From Cardiocondyla obscurior (taxonomy: Eukaryota > Arthropoda > Insecta > Hymenoptera > Formicidae), in contig NC_091882.1 of assembly GCF_019399895.1 (NCBI RefSeq), positions 4,898,001 to 4,962,000 of the forward strand: DNA of 64,000 nucleotides. The letters run 5' to 3'. Made by a program: the position numbers and the translations under genes. The notes under the pieces were generated by a model. The model saw only the letters and a list, made by a program, of their open reading frames with translations. It did not search any database and was not told where the DNA came from. Each line of letters opens with the position of its first letter. The stretch's first letter is position 1. Positions 16,401-30,700 of this stretch are shown here, piece by piece.

Positions 16401-19400
16401 CGGCTTCTGATGAATATAAAAGGTTCAAAATAGGCTCGAATGCATCTATTTTGAATGCCGCACAATGCTATGTTGTAAAATTTCAAAAATATTTTTTTTC
16501 GTTCTTAGGCAATTTTTCGGCTGACGGTGAAAATAGAAGCTTCGAAATAGGCTCGTATGCATCTTTTTTGAATGCCGCACAATGATATGTTGCCAAATTT
16601 AAAAAATATTTTTTTTTGTTTTTTGGCCATATCTCGGCTGCTGGTCAAAATAGAAAACTCGAAATAGGCCCGTATGCATCTTCTTTAAATGTTGCACAAT
16701 CCTATGTTGCCAAATTTCAAAAATATTTTTTTTGGTTTTTTGGCCATATCTCGTCTGCTGGTGAAAATAGAAAGATCGAAACAGGCCCGTATGCATTTAA
16801 TTTTAGTTGCGCACAATGCTATGTTGCAAATATTCAAAAATATATTTTATCGTTTTTTGGCCATATTTCGGCTGTTGGTGAAAATAGAAAGCTCGGAATA
16901 GGTCCGTATGCATCTTTTTTAAATGCCGCAAAATCCTATGTTGCCAAATTTCAAAAATATTTTTTTTTGTTTTTTGGCTATATCTCGGCTGCTGGTGAAA
17001 ATAGAAAGTGCAAAACAGGCCCGTATGCATCTAATTTTAGTTGCGCACAATGCTATGTTGCCAAATTTCAAAAATATTTTTTTTTGTTTTTCAGTTATAT
17101 CTCGTCTGCTGGTGAAAATAGAAAGTTCGGAATAGTCTCGTATGCATCTATTTTAAGTTGCGCACAATGCTACGTTACAAAATTTCAAAATATTTTTTTT
17201 TGTTTTTTGGACATATCTCGGCTTCTGATGACTATAAAAAGCTCGGAATAGGCCCGAATGCATCTAATTTGAATGCCGCGCAATGCTACGTTGCAAAATT
17301 TCGAAAATATTTTTTTTCGTTTTTTGGACATATCTCGGCTTCTGATGAATATAAAAAATTCGAAATAGGCCCGAATGCATCTATTTTGAATGCCGCACAA
17401 TGCTATGTTGCAAAATTTCAAAAAAATTTTTTTTGGTTTTTTGGTCATATTTCGGCTGCTGGTGAAAATAAAAAGCTCGAATTAGGTCCGTATGCATTTC
17501 TTTTAAATGCCGCACAATGCTATGTTGCCAAATTTTAAAAATATTTTTTTTTGTTTTTTGGCCATATCTCGTCTGCTGGTGAAAATAGAAAGATCGGAAC
17601 AGGCCCGTATGCATTTAATTTTAGTTGTGCACAATGCTATGTTGCAAATTTTCAAAAATATTCTCTATCGTTCTTTGAACATATCTCGGCTTATGATAAA
17701 TATAAAAGGCTCGGAATAGGCTCGAATGCATCTATTTTGAATGCCGCACAATGCTATGTTGCAAAATTTAAAAAATATTTTTTTTGGTTTTTTGGCCATA
17801 TCTCAGCTGCTGGTAAAAATAGAAAGCTCGGAATAGGTCCGTATTCATCTCCTTTAAATGCCGCACAATGCTATGTTGCCAAATTTCAAAAATATTTATT
17901 TCTGTTTTTTGACCATATCTCGGCTGCTGGTGAAAATAGAAAGCTAAAAATAGGTCCGAATGCATCTATTTTGAATGCCGCACAATGCTATGTTGCCAAA
18001 TTTTAAAAATATTTTTTTTTGTTTTTAGGCCATATCTCGTCTGCTGGTGAAAATAGAAAGCTAAAAATAGGTCCGAATGCATCTATTTTGAATGCCGCAC
18101 AATGCTATGTTGCCAAATTTCAAAAATATTTTTTTTTGTTTTTAGGCAATTTCTCGGCTGCTGGTGAAAATAGAAGCTTCGAAATAGGCTCGTATGCATC
18201 TAATTTTAGTTGCGCACAATGCTATGTTGCCAAATTTCAAAAATATTTTTTTCTGTTTTTTGACCATATCTCGGCTGCTGGTGAAAATAGAAAGTTCGGA
18301 ATAATCTCGTATGCATCTAATTTTAGATGCGCACAATGCTACGTTGCAAAATTTCAAAAATATTTTTTTTGTTTTTTGGACGTATCTCGGCTTCTGATGA
18401 ATATAAAAGGTTCGAAATAGGCTCGAATGCATCTATTTTGAATGCCGCACAATGCTATGTTGTAAAATTTCAAAAATTTTTTTTTCGTTTTTAGGCAATT
18501 TCTCGGCTGCTGGTGAAAATAGAAGCTTTGAAATAGGCTCGTATGCATCTCCTTTAAATGCCGCACAATTTTATGTTGCCAAATTTCAAAAGTATTTTTT
18601 TTGGTTTTTTGGCCATATCTCGTCTGCTGGTGAAAATAGAAAGTTCGGAATAGTCTCGTATGCATCTATTTTAAGTTGCGCACAATGCTACGTTACAAAA
18701 TTTCAAAATATTTTATTTTGTTTTTTGGACATATCTCGGCTTCTGATGACTATAATAGGCTCGGAATAGACCCGAATGCATCTAATTTGAATGCCGCGCA
18801 ATGCTACGTTGCAAAATTTCGAAAATATTTTTTTTCGTTTTTTGGACATATCTCGGCTTCTGATGAATATAAAAAATTCGAAATAGGCCTGAATGCATCT
18901 ATTTTGAATGCCGCACAATGCTATGTTGCAAAATTTCAAAAATATTTTTTTTAATTTTTTGGCCATATCTCAGCTGCTGGTAAAAATAGAAAGCTCGGAA
19001 TAGGGTCGTGTTTATCTTCTTTAAATGCCGCACAATCCTATGTTGCCAATTTTAAAAAATATTTTTTTTGGTTTTTTGGCCATATCACGTCTGCTGGCGA
19101 AAATAGAAGGTTTGAAATAGGCCCGTATGCGTTTCTTTTAATTGCGCACAATGCTACGTTGCAAAATTTTAAAAATATTTTTTTTTGTTTTTCGGACATA
19201 TCTCGGCTTCTGATGAATTTAAAAGGCTCGGAATAGGCTTGAATGCATCTATTTTGAATGCCGCACAATGCTATGTTGTAAATTTTCAAAAATATTTTTT
19301 TTCGTTTTTCGGCCATATTTCAACTGCTGGTGAAAATAGAAGGCTCGGAATTGGCCCGTATGCATCTATTTTTAATTGCCGCACAATGCTACGTTGTAAA

Positions 19401-19680
19401 TTTTGAAAAAAATTTTTTTTCGTTTTTTGGCCATATTTCGGCTGCTGGTGAAAATAATAGGCTCGGAATAAGCCCGTATGCATCTTTTTTTAATGACGCA
19501 CAATGCTATGTTGCCAATTTTTAAAAATATTTTTTTTTGTTTTTTGGTCATGTCTCAGCTGCTGGTAAAAATAAAAAGCTCGAAATAGGTTCGTATGCAT
19601 CTCTTTTAAATGCCGCAAAATCTTATGTTGCCAAATTTCAAAAATATTTTTTTTTTGTTTTTCGTCAATATCTGTGTTCT
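13490..19680. repeat. Satellite family A, monomer about 117 bp, about 50 copies
   Basis: Head-to-tail monomers with consensus landmarks CCCGTATGCATCT, ATGCCGCACAATGCTATGTT, GCCAAATTTCAAAAATAT, a T run with one G, and GGCCATATCTCGGCTGCTGG. The copy number is length divided by period. Divergence between copies is moderate, with alternation of a 'TTTTGAATGCCGC' type and an 'AATTTTAGTTGCGC' type, so short higher-order patterns are likely. The period is 39 codons, so many long open frames with a repeating 39-aa unit exist on both strands. They are not supported as genes. Confidence 0.95.
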
Positions 19681-20646
19681 TGGAGAAAGTAGAACGCTGA
19701 AAATGGTCACGTGATCATCTGCTGACGTCACTGCACGACGTCACGTGGTCAGATTTTCAAAAATTTTTTTTTTTGTTCTTCGTCAATATCTCTGCCTCTG
19801 GAGGGGGTAGAACGCTAAAAATGGTCACGTGGGCATTTGCTGACGTCACCGCACGACGTCACGTGGTCAAATTTTCAAAAATTTTCGTTTCGTTTTTCGT
19901 TAATTTCTCCGTTCCCGGAAAAGGTACTACGCTGAAAATAGTCACGTGGGCATCTGCTGACGTCACCACACGACGTTACGTGATCAAATTTAAAAAAATT
20001 TTTTTTTCGTTTTTTGTCAATATCTCCACCTCTGGAAAAGTTAAAACGCTGATAATAGTCACGTGGGCATCTGCTGACGTCACCGCACGACGTCACGTGG
20101 TCAGATTTTCAAAAATTTTTTTTTTTTATTTTTCGTTAATATTTCTGTTTCTGGAAAAAATAAAACGCTGAAAATAGTTACGTGGGCATTTTCTGATGTC
20201 ACTGCACGACGTCACGTGGTCAGATTTTCAAAAATTTTTTTTTCGCTTTTCGTCAACATCTTCGTTTCCGGGAAAAGTAGGACGCTAAAAATAGTCACGT
20301 TGGCATCAGCTGACGTCACCGCACGAAGATTTGTTGCCAGATTTACAAAAACTTTTTTTTCGTTTTTTGTCAATATCTCTGCTTCTGGTGAAAGTAAAAC
20401 GATGAAAATAGTCACGTGGGCATCTGCTGACGTCACCGCACAATGATACGTTAACAGATTTTCAAAAATTTTTTTTTCGTTTTTTGTCAATATCTCTGCT
20501 TCTGGTGTAAATAAAACGCTGAAAATTGTTACGTGATCATCTGCTGACGTCACCGCACAATGATTCGTTGCCAGATTTTCACAAATTTTTTTTTCGTTTT
20601 TTCTCTATATCTTTGTTTCTGGTGGGGGTAGAACGCTGAAAATGGT

Positions 20647-20686
20647 CACGTGGGCATCTGCTGACGTCACCGCACGACGTCACGTG
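20647..20686. promoter_or_regulatory. Representative family B palindrome cluster: E-box, CRE, GACGTC and E-box
   Basis: In this monomer CACGTG lies at 20647-20652, TGACGTCA at 20662-20669, GACGTC at 20676-20681 and a second CACGTG at 20681-20686. The same set recurs in most B monomers. TGACGTCA is the ATF/CREB-type site and, preceded by TGC, a half Maf-type site. CACGTG is the bHLH core (Max/USF/CLOCK-type). The motifs are seen directly; binding is inference. Confidence 0.7.
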
Positions 20687-23600
20687 GTCAGATTTTTAAA
20701 ATTTTTTTTTTTTTTTTTCGTTAATATTTCTGTTTCTGGAGAAAATAAAACGCTGAAAATAGTCACGTGGGCATCTGCTGATGTCACCGCACGACGTCAC
20801 GTGGTCAGATTTTCAAAAATTATTGTTTCGTATTTCGTCAATTTCTCTGTTCCCGGAAAGGGTAGGACGCTGAAAATAGTCACGTGGGCATCTGCTGACG
20901 TCACCGCACGACGTCACGTTGCCAAATTTTTAAAAATTTTTATTTGTTTTTTGTCAATATCTCTGTTTCTGGTGAAGGTAGAACGCTAAAAATAGTCACG
21001 TAAACATCTGCTGACGTCACCGCACGAAGATTTGTTGCCAGATTTACAAAAACTTTTTTTTCGTTTTTTGTCAATATCTCTGCTTCTGGTGAAAGTAAAA
21101 CGATGAAAATAGTCACGTGGGCATTTTCTGATGTCACTGCACGACGTCACGTGGTCAGATTTTCAAAATTTTTTTCGTTTTTCGTCAATATCTTCGTTTC
21201 CGGGAAAAGTAGGACGCTAAAAATAGTCACGTTGGCATCAGCTGACGTCACCGCACGACGTCACGTGGTCAGATTTTCAAAAATTTTTTTTTGTTTTTCG
21301 TCATTATCTGTGTTCTTGGAGAAAGTAGAACGCTGAAAATGGTCACGTGATTATCTGTTGACGTCACCGCACGACGTCACGTGGTCAGATTTTCAAAAAT
21401 TTTTTTTTTGTTTTCGTCAATTTCTCAGTTTTTGGAGAAAGTAGAACGCTGAAAATGGTCACGCGAACATCTGCAGACGTTACCGCACGACGTCACGTGG
21501 TTAGATTTTCAAAAATTTTTTTTTTGTTTTTCGTCAATATCTTTGTTTTTGGAAGAAGTAAAACGCTGAAAATGATCACGTGGGCATCAGCTGACGTCAC
21601 CGCACGACGTCACGTGGTCAGATTTTCAAAAATTTTTGTTTTGTTTTTCGTCAATTTCTCTGTTCCCGGAAAGGGTAGGACGCTGAAAATAGTCACGTGG
21701 GCATCTGCTGACGTCACCGCACGACGTCACGTGGTCAGATTTTCAAAAATTTTTTTATTTTTCGTTAATATTTCTGTTTCTGGAGAAAATAAAACGCTGA
21801 AAATAGTTACGTGGGCATTTTCTGATGTCACTGCACGACGTCACGTGGTCAGATTTTCAAAAATTTTTTTTTCGCTTTTCGTCAACATCTTCGTTTCCGG
21901 GAAAAGTAGGACGCTAAAAATAATCACGTGATTATCTGCTGACGTCACCGCACGACGTCACGAGGTCAGATTTTCAAAAATTTTTTTTTTTGTTTTTCGT
22001 CAATATCTCTGCCTCTGGAAGAAATAAAACGCTGAAAATTGTTACGTGGGCATCTGCTGACGTCACCGCACAATGATACGTTAACAGATTTTCAAAAATT
22101 TTTTTTTGTTTTTTTGTCAATATCTTCGTTTTTGGAAGAAATAAAACGCTGAAAATGATCACGTGAGCATCTGCTGACGTCACCGCACGACGTCACGTGG
22201 TCAGATTTTCAAACATTTTTTTTTTCTTTTTTTTCGTTAATATTTCTGTTTCTGGAGAAAATAAAACGCTGAAAATAGTTACGTGGGCATCAGCTGACGT
22301 CACCGCACGACGTCACGTGTTCAGATTAAAAAAAATTTTTTTTTCGTTTTTTGTCAATATTTCCGCCTTTGGAAAAAATAGAACGTTGAAAATGGTCGCG
22401 TGTGCATCTGCTGACGTCACCGCATGACGTTACGTGGTTAGATTAAAAAAAATTTTTTTTCCGTTTTTCGTCAATATTTCCGTTTCTGGAGAAGTTAGGA
22501 CGCTGAAAATAGTCACGTGGGCATCTGCTGACGTCACCGCACGACGTCACGTAGTCAGATTCAATAAAATTATTTTTTTGTTTTTCGGTAATATCTCCGC
22601 TTCTGAAGGAGGTAAGACGCTGAAAATGGTCACGTGGGCATCTGCTGACGTCACCGCACGACGTCACGTGGTCAGATTTTCAAAAATTATTGTTTTGTTT
22701 TTCGTCAATTTCTCTGTACCCGGAAAGGGTAGGACGCTGAAAATTGTCACGTGGGCATCTGCTGACGTCACCGCACGACGTCACGTTGCCAAATTTTTAA
22801 AAATTTTTATTTGTTTTTTGTCAATATTTTTGCTTCTGGTGAAAATAGAACGCTGAAAATAATCACGTAGGCATCTGCTGACGTCACCGCACGAAGATTT
22901 GTTGCCAGATTTACAAAAACTTTTTTTCGTTTTTTGTCAATATCTCTGCTTCTGGTGAAGGTAAAACGCTGAAAATAGTCACGTGGGCATCAGCTGACGT
23001 CACCGCACGATGATTCTTTGCCAGATTTTGAAAAATTATTTTTTCGTTTTTCGTCAATATCTCCACCTCTGGAGAAGTTAGAACGCTGAAAATAGTCACG
23101 TGGGCATCTGCTGACGTCACCACACGACGTTACGTGGTCAAATTTTCAAAAATTTTTTTTTTGTTTTTCGTCAATATTTTCGCCACTGGAAAATTTAGGA
23201 CGCTGAAAATAGTCACGTGGGCATCTGCTGACGTCACCGCACGACGTCACGTAGTCAGATTTAATAAAATTATTTTTTTGTTTTTCGGTAATATCTCCGC
23301 CCCTGGAAGAAGTAAGACGCTGAAAATGGTCACGTGGGCATCTGCTGACGTCACCGCACGACGTCACGTGGTCAGATTTTCAAAAATTTTTGTTTTGTTT
23401 TTCGTCAATTTCTCTGTTCCCGGAAAGGGTAGGACGCTGAAAATAGTCACGTGGGCATCTGCTGACGTCACCGCACGACGTCACGTTGCCAAATTTTTAA
23501 AAATTTTTATTCGTTTTTTGTAAATATCTCTGCTTCTGGTGAAGGTAGAACGCTGAAAATAATCACGTAGGCATCTGCTGACGTCACCGCACGAAGATTT

Positions 23601-24799
23601 GTTGCCAGATTTTCAAAAATTTTTTTTTCGTTTTTTCTCTATATCTTTGTTTCTGGTAGCGGTAAAGCGCTGAAAATGGTCACGTGGGCATCTGCTGACG
23701 TCACCGCACGACGTCACGTGGTCAGATTTTCAAAAATTTTTTTTTCGTTTTTCGTCAATATCTCCACCTCTGAAGAAGTTAGGACGCTGAAAATAGTCAC
23801 GTGGGCATCTGCTGACGTCACCACACGACGTTACGTGGTCAAATTTTCAAAAATTATTTTTTCGGTTTTCGTCAATATTTCCGCTTCTGGAAAATTTAGG
23901 ACGCTGAAAATAATCACGTGGGCATTTGCTGACGTCACCGCACAATGATACGTTAACAGATTTTAAAAAATTTTTTTTTCGTTTTTTGTCAATATCTCTG
24001 CTTCTGGTGGAAATAAAACGCTAAAAATTGTTACGTGAACATCTGCTGACGTCACCGCACAATGATTTGTTGTCAGATTTTCACAAATTTTTCTTTCGTT
24101 TTTTCTTTATATCTTTGTTTTTGGTGGAAGTAGAACGCTGAAAATGGTCACGTGGAAATCTGCTGACGTCACCGCACAACGTCACGTGGTCAGATTTTTA
24201 AACATTTTTTTTTTTTTTTTGTTAATATTTCTGTTTCTGGAAAAAATAAAACGCTGAAAATAGTCACGTGGGCATCAGCTGACGTCACCGCACGACGTCA
24301 CGTGGTCAGATTAAAAAAAATTTTATCTTCCGTTTTTCGTCAATATCTTAGTTTCTGGAGAGGGTGAAGCGCTGAAAATGGTTACGTTAGCATTTTTTGA
24401 CGTCACCGCACGACGTCACGTGGTCAAATTTAAAAAAATTTTTATTTCGTTTTTTGCCAATATCTCCGCCCCTGGAAAAAATAGAATGTTGAAAATGGTC
24501 GCGTGTGCATCTGCTGACGTCACCGCATGACGTTACGTGGTTAGATTAAAAAAAATTTTTTTTCCGTTTTTTGTCAATATCTCCGCCTCTGGAGTAGTTA
24601 GGACGCTGAAAATAGTCAAGTGGGCATCTGCTGACGTCACCGCACGACGTCACGTAGTCAGATTTAATAAAATTTTTTTTTTGTTTTTCGGTAATATCTC
24701 CGCCCCTGGAAGAAGTAAGACGCTAAAAATGGTCACGTGGGCATCTGCTGACGTCACCGCACGACGTCACGTGGTCAGATTTTTAAAAATTTTTGTTTT

Positions 24800-27700
24800 G
24801 TTTTTCGTCAATATCTCTGTTCCGGAAGGGTAGACGCTGAAAATAGTCACGTGGGCATCTGCTGACGTCACCGCACGACGTCGTTGCCAAATTTTCAAAA
24901 TTTTTTTCGTTTTTGTAAATATCTCTGCTTCTGGTGAAGGTAGAACGCTGAAAATAATCACGTAGGCATCTGCTGACGTCACCGCACGAAAATTTGTTGC
25001 CAGATTTTCAAAATTTTTCGTTTTTTAATATCTTTGTTTCTGGTAGCGGTAAAGCGCTGAAAATGGTCACGTGGGCATTTGCTGACGTCACCGCACGACG
25101 TCACGTGGTCAGATTTTCAAAATTTTATTTTTTTATTTTTCGTTAATATTTCTGTTTCTGGAGAAAATAAAACGCTGAAAATAGTTACGTGGGCATTTTC
25201 TGATGTCACTGCACGACGTCACGTGGTCAGATTTTAAAAAATTTTTTTCGTTTTTCGTCAATATCTTCGTTCTGGAAAAGTAGACGCTAAAAAGTCACGT
25301 GGGCATCTGCTGACGTCACCGCACGACGTTACGTGGTCAAATTTTCAAAAATTTTTTTTCGTTTTTGTCAATATTTTCGCCACTGGAAAACGTAGGACGC
25401 TGAAAATAGTCACGTGGGCATCTGCTGACGTCACCGCACGACGTTACGTGGTCAGATTTTCAAAAATTTTTTTTTCGATTTTTGTCAATATTTCCGCCTC
25501 TGGAAAATTTAGGACGCTGAAAATAGTCACGTGGGCATTTGCTGACGTCACCGCACAATGATACGTTAACAGATTTTAAAAAATTTTTTTTTTGTTTTTT
25601 GTTAATATCTCTGCTTCTGGTGGAAATAAAACGCTAAAAATTGTTACGTGAACATCTGCTGACGTCACCGCACAATGATTTGTTGTCAGATTTTCACAAA
25701 TTTTTTTTTCGTTTTTTCTTTATATCTTTGTTTCTGGTAGAAGTAGAACGCTGAAAATGGTCACGTGGAAATCTGCTGACGTCACCGCACAACGTCACGT
25801 GGTCAGATTTTTAAAAATTTTTTTTTTTTTGTTAATATTTCTGTTTCTGGAGAAAATAAAACGCTGAAAATAGTCACGTGGGCATCAGCTGACGTCACCG
25901 CACGACGTCACGTGGTCAGATTTTCAAAAATTTTTTTCGTTTTCGTCAATATCTTAGTTTCTGGAGAGGTGAACGCTGAAAATGGTTACGTGGGCATCTT
26001 TTGACGTCACCGCACGTCACGTGGTCAAATTAAAAAAATTTTTTTCGTTTTTTGTCAATATATCTCGCCTCTGGTGAAAATAGAACGCTGAAAATGGTCA
26101 CGTGGGCATCTGCTGACGTCACCGCATGACGTTACGTGGTTAGATTAAAAAAAATTTTTTTTCCGTTTTTTGTCAATATCTCCGCCTCTGGAGTAGTTAG
26201 GACGCTGAAAATAGTCAAGTGGGCATCTGCTGACGTCACCGCACGACGTCACGTAGTCAGATTTAATAAAATTTTTTTTTTGTTTTTCAGTAATATTTCC
26301 GCCCCTGGAAGAAGTAAGACGCTGAAAATGGTCACGTGGGCATCTGCTGACGTCACCGCACGACGTCACGTGGTCAGATTTTCAAAAATTTTTGTTTTGT
26401 TTTTCGTCAATTTCTCTGTTCCCGGAAAGGGTAGGACGCTGAAAATAGTCACGTGGGCATCTGCTGACGTCACCGCACGACGTCACGTGTTCAGATTTAA
26501 AAAAATTTTTTCTTCCGTTTTTCGTCAATATCTTTGTTTCTGGAGAGGGTGAAGCGCTGAAAATGGTTACGTGAGCATCTTTTGACGTCACCGCACGACG
26601 TCACGTGATCAAATTAAAAAAAATTTTTTTTTCGTTTCTTGTCAATATCTCCGCCCCTGAAAAAAATAGAACGTTGAAAATGGTCGGAAGTGCATCTGCT
26701 GACGTCACCGCACGACGTTCGTTAGATTAAAAAAATTTTTTTTTGTTTTTTCGTCAATATCTCCGTTCTGGAGAAGTTAGGACGCTGAAAATAGTCACGT
26801 GGGCATTTGCTGACGTCACCGCACGACGTCGTGGTCAGATTTTCAAAATTTTTTTGTTTCGTCAATATCTCTGTTCTTGAAGAAAGTAGAACGCTGAAAA
26901 TGGTCACGTGGGCATCTGCTGACGTCACCGCACGACGTCACGTGGTCAAATTTTCAAAAATTTTTTTTTCGTTTTTCGTCAATATCTTCGTTTTTGGAAG
27001 AAGAAAAACGCTGAAAATGATCACGTGGGCATCTGCTGACGTCACCGCACGACGTCACGTGGTCAGATTTTCAAAAAATTTTTTTTGTTTTCGTCAATAT
27101 CTCTGTTTTGGAGAAAGTAGAACGCTGAAAATGGTCACGTGGGCATCTGCTGACGTCACCGCACGACGTCACGTGGTCAGATTTTCAAAATTTTTTTTTT
27201 GTTTTCGTCAATATCTTTGCTTTGGAAGAAGTAAAACGCTGAAAATGATCACGTGGGCATCTGCTGACGTCACCGCACGTCACGTGGTCAGATTTTCAAA
27301 ATTTTTTTTGTTTTTCGTCAATATCTCTGTTCCCGGAAAGGGTAGGACGCTGAAAATAGTCACGTGGGCATCTGCTGACGTCACCGCACGACGTCACGTG
27401 GTCAGATTTTCAAAAATTTTTTTTTTTCGTTAATATCTTCTGTTTCTGGAGAAAATAAAACGCTGAAAATAGTCACGTGGGCATTTGCTGACGTCACCGC
27501 ACGACGTCACGTGGTCAGATTTTCAAAAATTTTTTGTTTTCAATATCTTCGTTTCTGGGAAAAGTAGGACGCTAAAAATGTCACGTGGGCATCTGCTGAC
27601 GTCACCGCACGACGTCACGTGGTCAGATTTTCAAAAATTTTTTTTTTGTTTTCGTCAATATCTCTGCTTCTGGAAGAAATAAAACGCTGAAAATTGTTAC

Positions 27701-30700
27701 GTGGGCATCTGCTGACGTCACCGCACAATGATACGTTGCCAGATTTTCAAAAAATTTTTTTTTGTTTTTGTCAATATCTTCGTTTTGGAAGAAATAAAAC
27801 GCTGAAAATGATCACGTGGGCATCTGCTGACGTCACCGCACGACGTCACGTGGTCAGATTTTCAAAATTTTTTTCTTTTTTGTCAATATTTCTGCTTCTG
27901 GAAAATAAAACGCTGAAAATAGTTACGTGGGCATCTGCTGACGTCACCGCACGACGTCACGTGTTCAGATTTTAAAAAATTTTTTCGTTTTTGTCAATAT
28001 TTCCGCCTTTGGAAAAAATAGAACGCTGAAAATGGTCACGTGGGCATCTGCTGACGTCACCGCACGACGTTACGTGGTTAGATTTAAAAAATTTTTTCGT
28101 TTTTCGTCAATATTTCCGTTTCTGGAAGTTAGAACGCTGAAAATAGTCACGTGGGCATCTGCTGACGTCACCGCACGACGTCACGTTGTCAGATTCAAAA
28201 AATTTTTTTGTTTTTCGTCAATATCTCTGCTTCTGAAGGAGGTAAGACGCTGAAAATGGTCACGTGGGCATCTGCTGACGTCACCGCACGACGTCACGTG
28301 GTCAGATTTTCAAAAATTTTTTTTGTTTTTGTCAATATCTCTGTCCCGGAAAGGGTAGAACGCTGAAAATTGTCACGTGGGCATCTGCTGACGTCACCGC
28401 ACGACGTCGTCGTTGCCAGATTTTCAAAAATTTTTTTGTTTTTTGTCAATATCTTTGCTTCTGGTGAAATAGAACGCTGAAAATAATCACGTGGGCATCT
28501 GCTGACGTCACCGCACGAAGATTTGTTGCCAGATTTTCAAAAATTTTTTTTTCGTTTTTTGTCAATATCTCTGCTTCTGGTGAAGGTAGAACGCTGAAAA
28601 TAGTCACGTGGGCATCTGCTGACGTCACCGCACGATGATTCGTTGCCAGATTTTGAAAAATTATTTTTTCGTTTTTCGTCAATATCTCCGCCTCTGGAGA
28701 AGTTAGGACGCTGAAAATAGTCACGTGGGCATCTGCTGACGTCACCACACGACGTTACGTGGTCAAATTTTCAAAAATTTTTTTTTCGTTTTTCGTCAAT
28801 ATTTTCGCCACTGGAAAACTTAGGACGCTGAAAATAGTCACGTGGGCATCTGCTGACGTCACACGTCACGTAGTCAGATTTTCAAATTATTTTTTGTTTT
28901 TCGGTCAATATCTCCGCTTCTGGAAGAAGTAAGACGCTGAAAATGGTCACGTGGGCATCTGCTGACGTCACCGCACGACGTCACGTGGTCAGATTTTCAA
29001 AAATTTTTTTTTGTTTTTCGTCAATATCTCTGTTCCCGGAAAGGTAGGACGCTGAAAATAGTCACGTGGGCATCTGCTGACGTCACCGCACGACGTCACG
29101 TTGCCAAATTTTTAAAAATTTTTATTCGTTTTTTGTAAATATCTCTGCTTCTGGTGAAGGTAGAACGCTGAAAATAATCACGTAGGCATCTGCTGACGTC
29201 ACCGCACGAAAATTTGTTGCCAGATTTTCAAAAATTTTTTCTTCGTTTTTTCTCTATATCTTTGTTTCTGGTAGCGGTAAAGCGCTGAAAATGGTCACGT
29301 GGGCATTTGCTGACGTCACCGCACGACGTCACGTGGTCAGATTTTCAAAATTTTTTCGTTTTCGTCAATATCTCTGCCCTCTGAAGAAGTAGGACGCTGA
29401 AAATAGTCACGTGGGCATCTGCTGACGTCACCACACGACGTTACGTGGTCAAATTTTCAAAAATTATTTTTTCGGTTTTCGTCAATATTTCCGCTTCTGG
29501 AAAATTTAGGACGCTGAAAATAATCACGTGGGCATTTGCTGACGTCACCGCACAATGATACGTTAACAGATTTTAAAAAATTTTTTTCGTTTTTGTCAAT
29601 ATCTCTGCTTCTGGTGAAATAAAACGCTAAAAATTGTCACGTGGGCATCTGCTGACGTCACCGCACGATGATTTGTTGTCAGATTTTCACAAATTTTTCT
29701 TTCGTTTTTTCTTTATATCTTTGTTTTTGGTGGAAGTAGAACGCTGAAAATGGTCACGTGGACATCTGCTGACGTCACACAACGTCACGTGGTCAGATTT
29801 TTAAAAATTTTTTTTTTTTTTTTTGTCAATATTTCTGCTTCTGGAAAAAGTAGAACGCTGAAAATAGTCACGTGGGCATCTGCTGACGTCACCGCACGAC
29901 GTCACGTGGTCAGATTAAAAAAAATTTTTTTTTCGTTTTTCGTCAATATCTTAGCTTCTGGAGAGGGTGAACGCTGAAAATGGTCACGTGGGCATTTGCT
30001 GACGTCACCGCACGACGTCACGTGGTCAAATTTAAAAAATTTTTTTTCGTTTTTCCCAATATCTCCGCCCTGGAAAAAATAGAACGCTGAAAATGGTCAC
30101 GTGGGCATCTGCTGACGTCACCGCATGACGTCACGTGGTCAGATTAAAAATTTTTTCGTTTTTTGTCAATATCTCCGCCTCTGGAAAAGTTAGGACGCTG
30201 AAAATAGTCAAGTGGGCATCTGCTGACGTCACCGCACAACGTCACGTGGTCAGATTTTTAAACATTTTTTTTTTTTTTTTGTTAATATTTCTGTTTCTGG
30301 AGAAAATAAAACGCTGAAAATAGTCACGTGGGCATCTGCTGACGTCACCGCACGACGTCACGTGGTCAGATTTTCAAAAATTTTTTTTCGTTTTCGTCAA
30401 TATCTTAGTTTCTGGAGAGGGTGAAGCGCTGAAAATAGTCACGTGGGCATCAGCTGACGTCACCGCACGATGATTTTTTGCCAGATTTTAAAAATTTTTT
30501 TTCGTTTCGTCAATATCTCCGCCTCTGGAGAAGTTAGGACGCTGAAAATAGTCACGTGGGCATCTGCTGACGTCACCGCACGACGTTACGTGGTCAGATT
30601 TTCAAAAATTTTTTTTTCGTTTTTCGTCAATATTTTCGCCTCTGGAAAAGTAGAACGCTGAAAATGGTCACGTGGGCATCTGCTGACGTCACCGCACGAC

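Noticed and set aside
13451..19524. Many 60-250-aa frames in satellite A, on both strands
   Set aside because: All are the same 39-residue unit repeated; they follow from the 117-bp period and end where T-run length changes.
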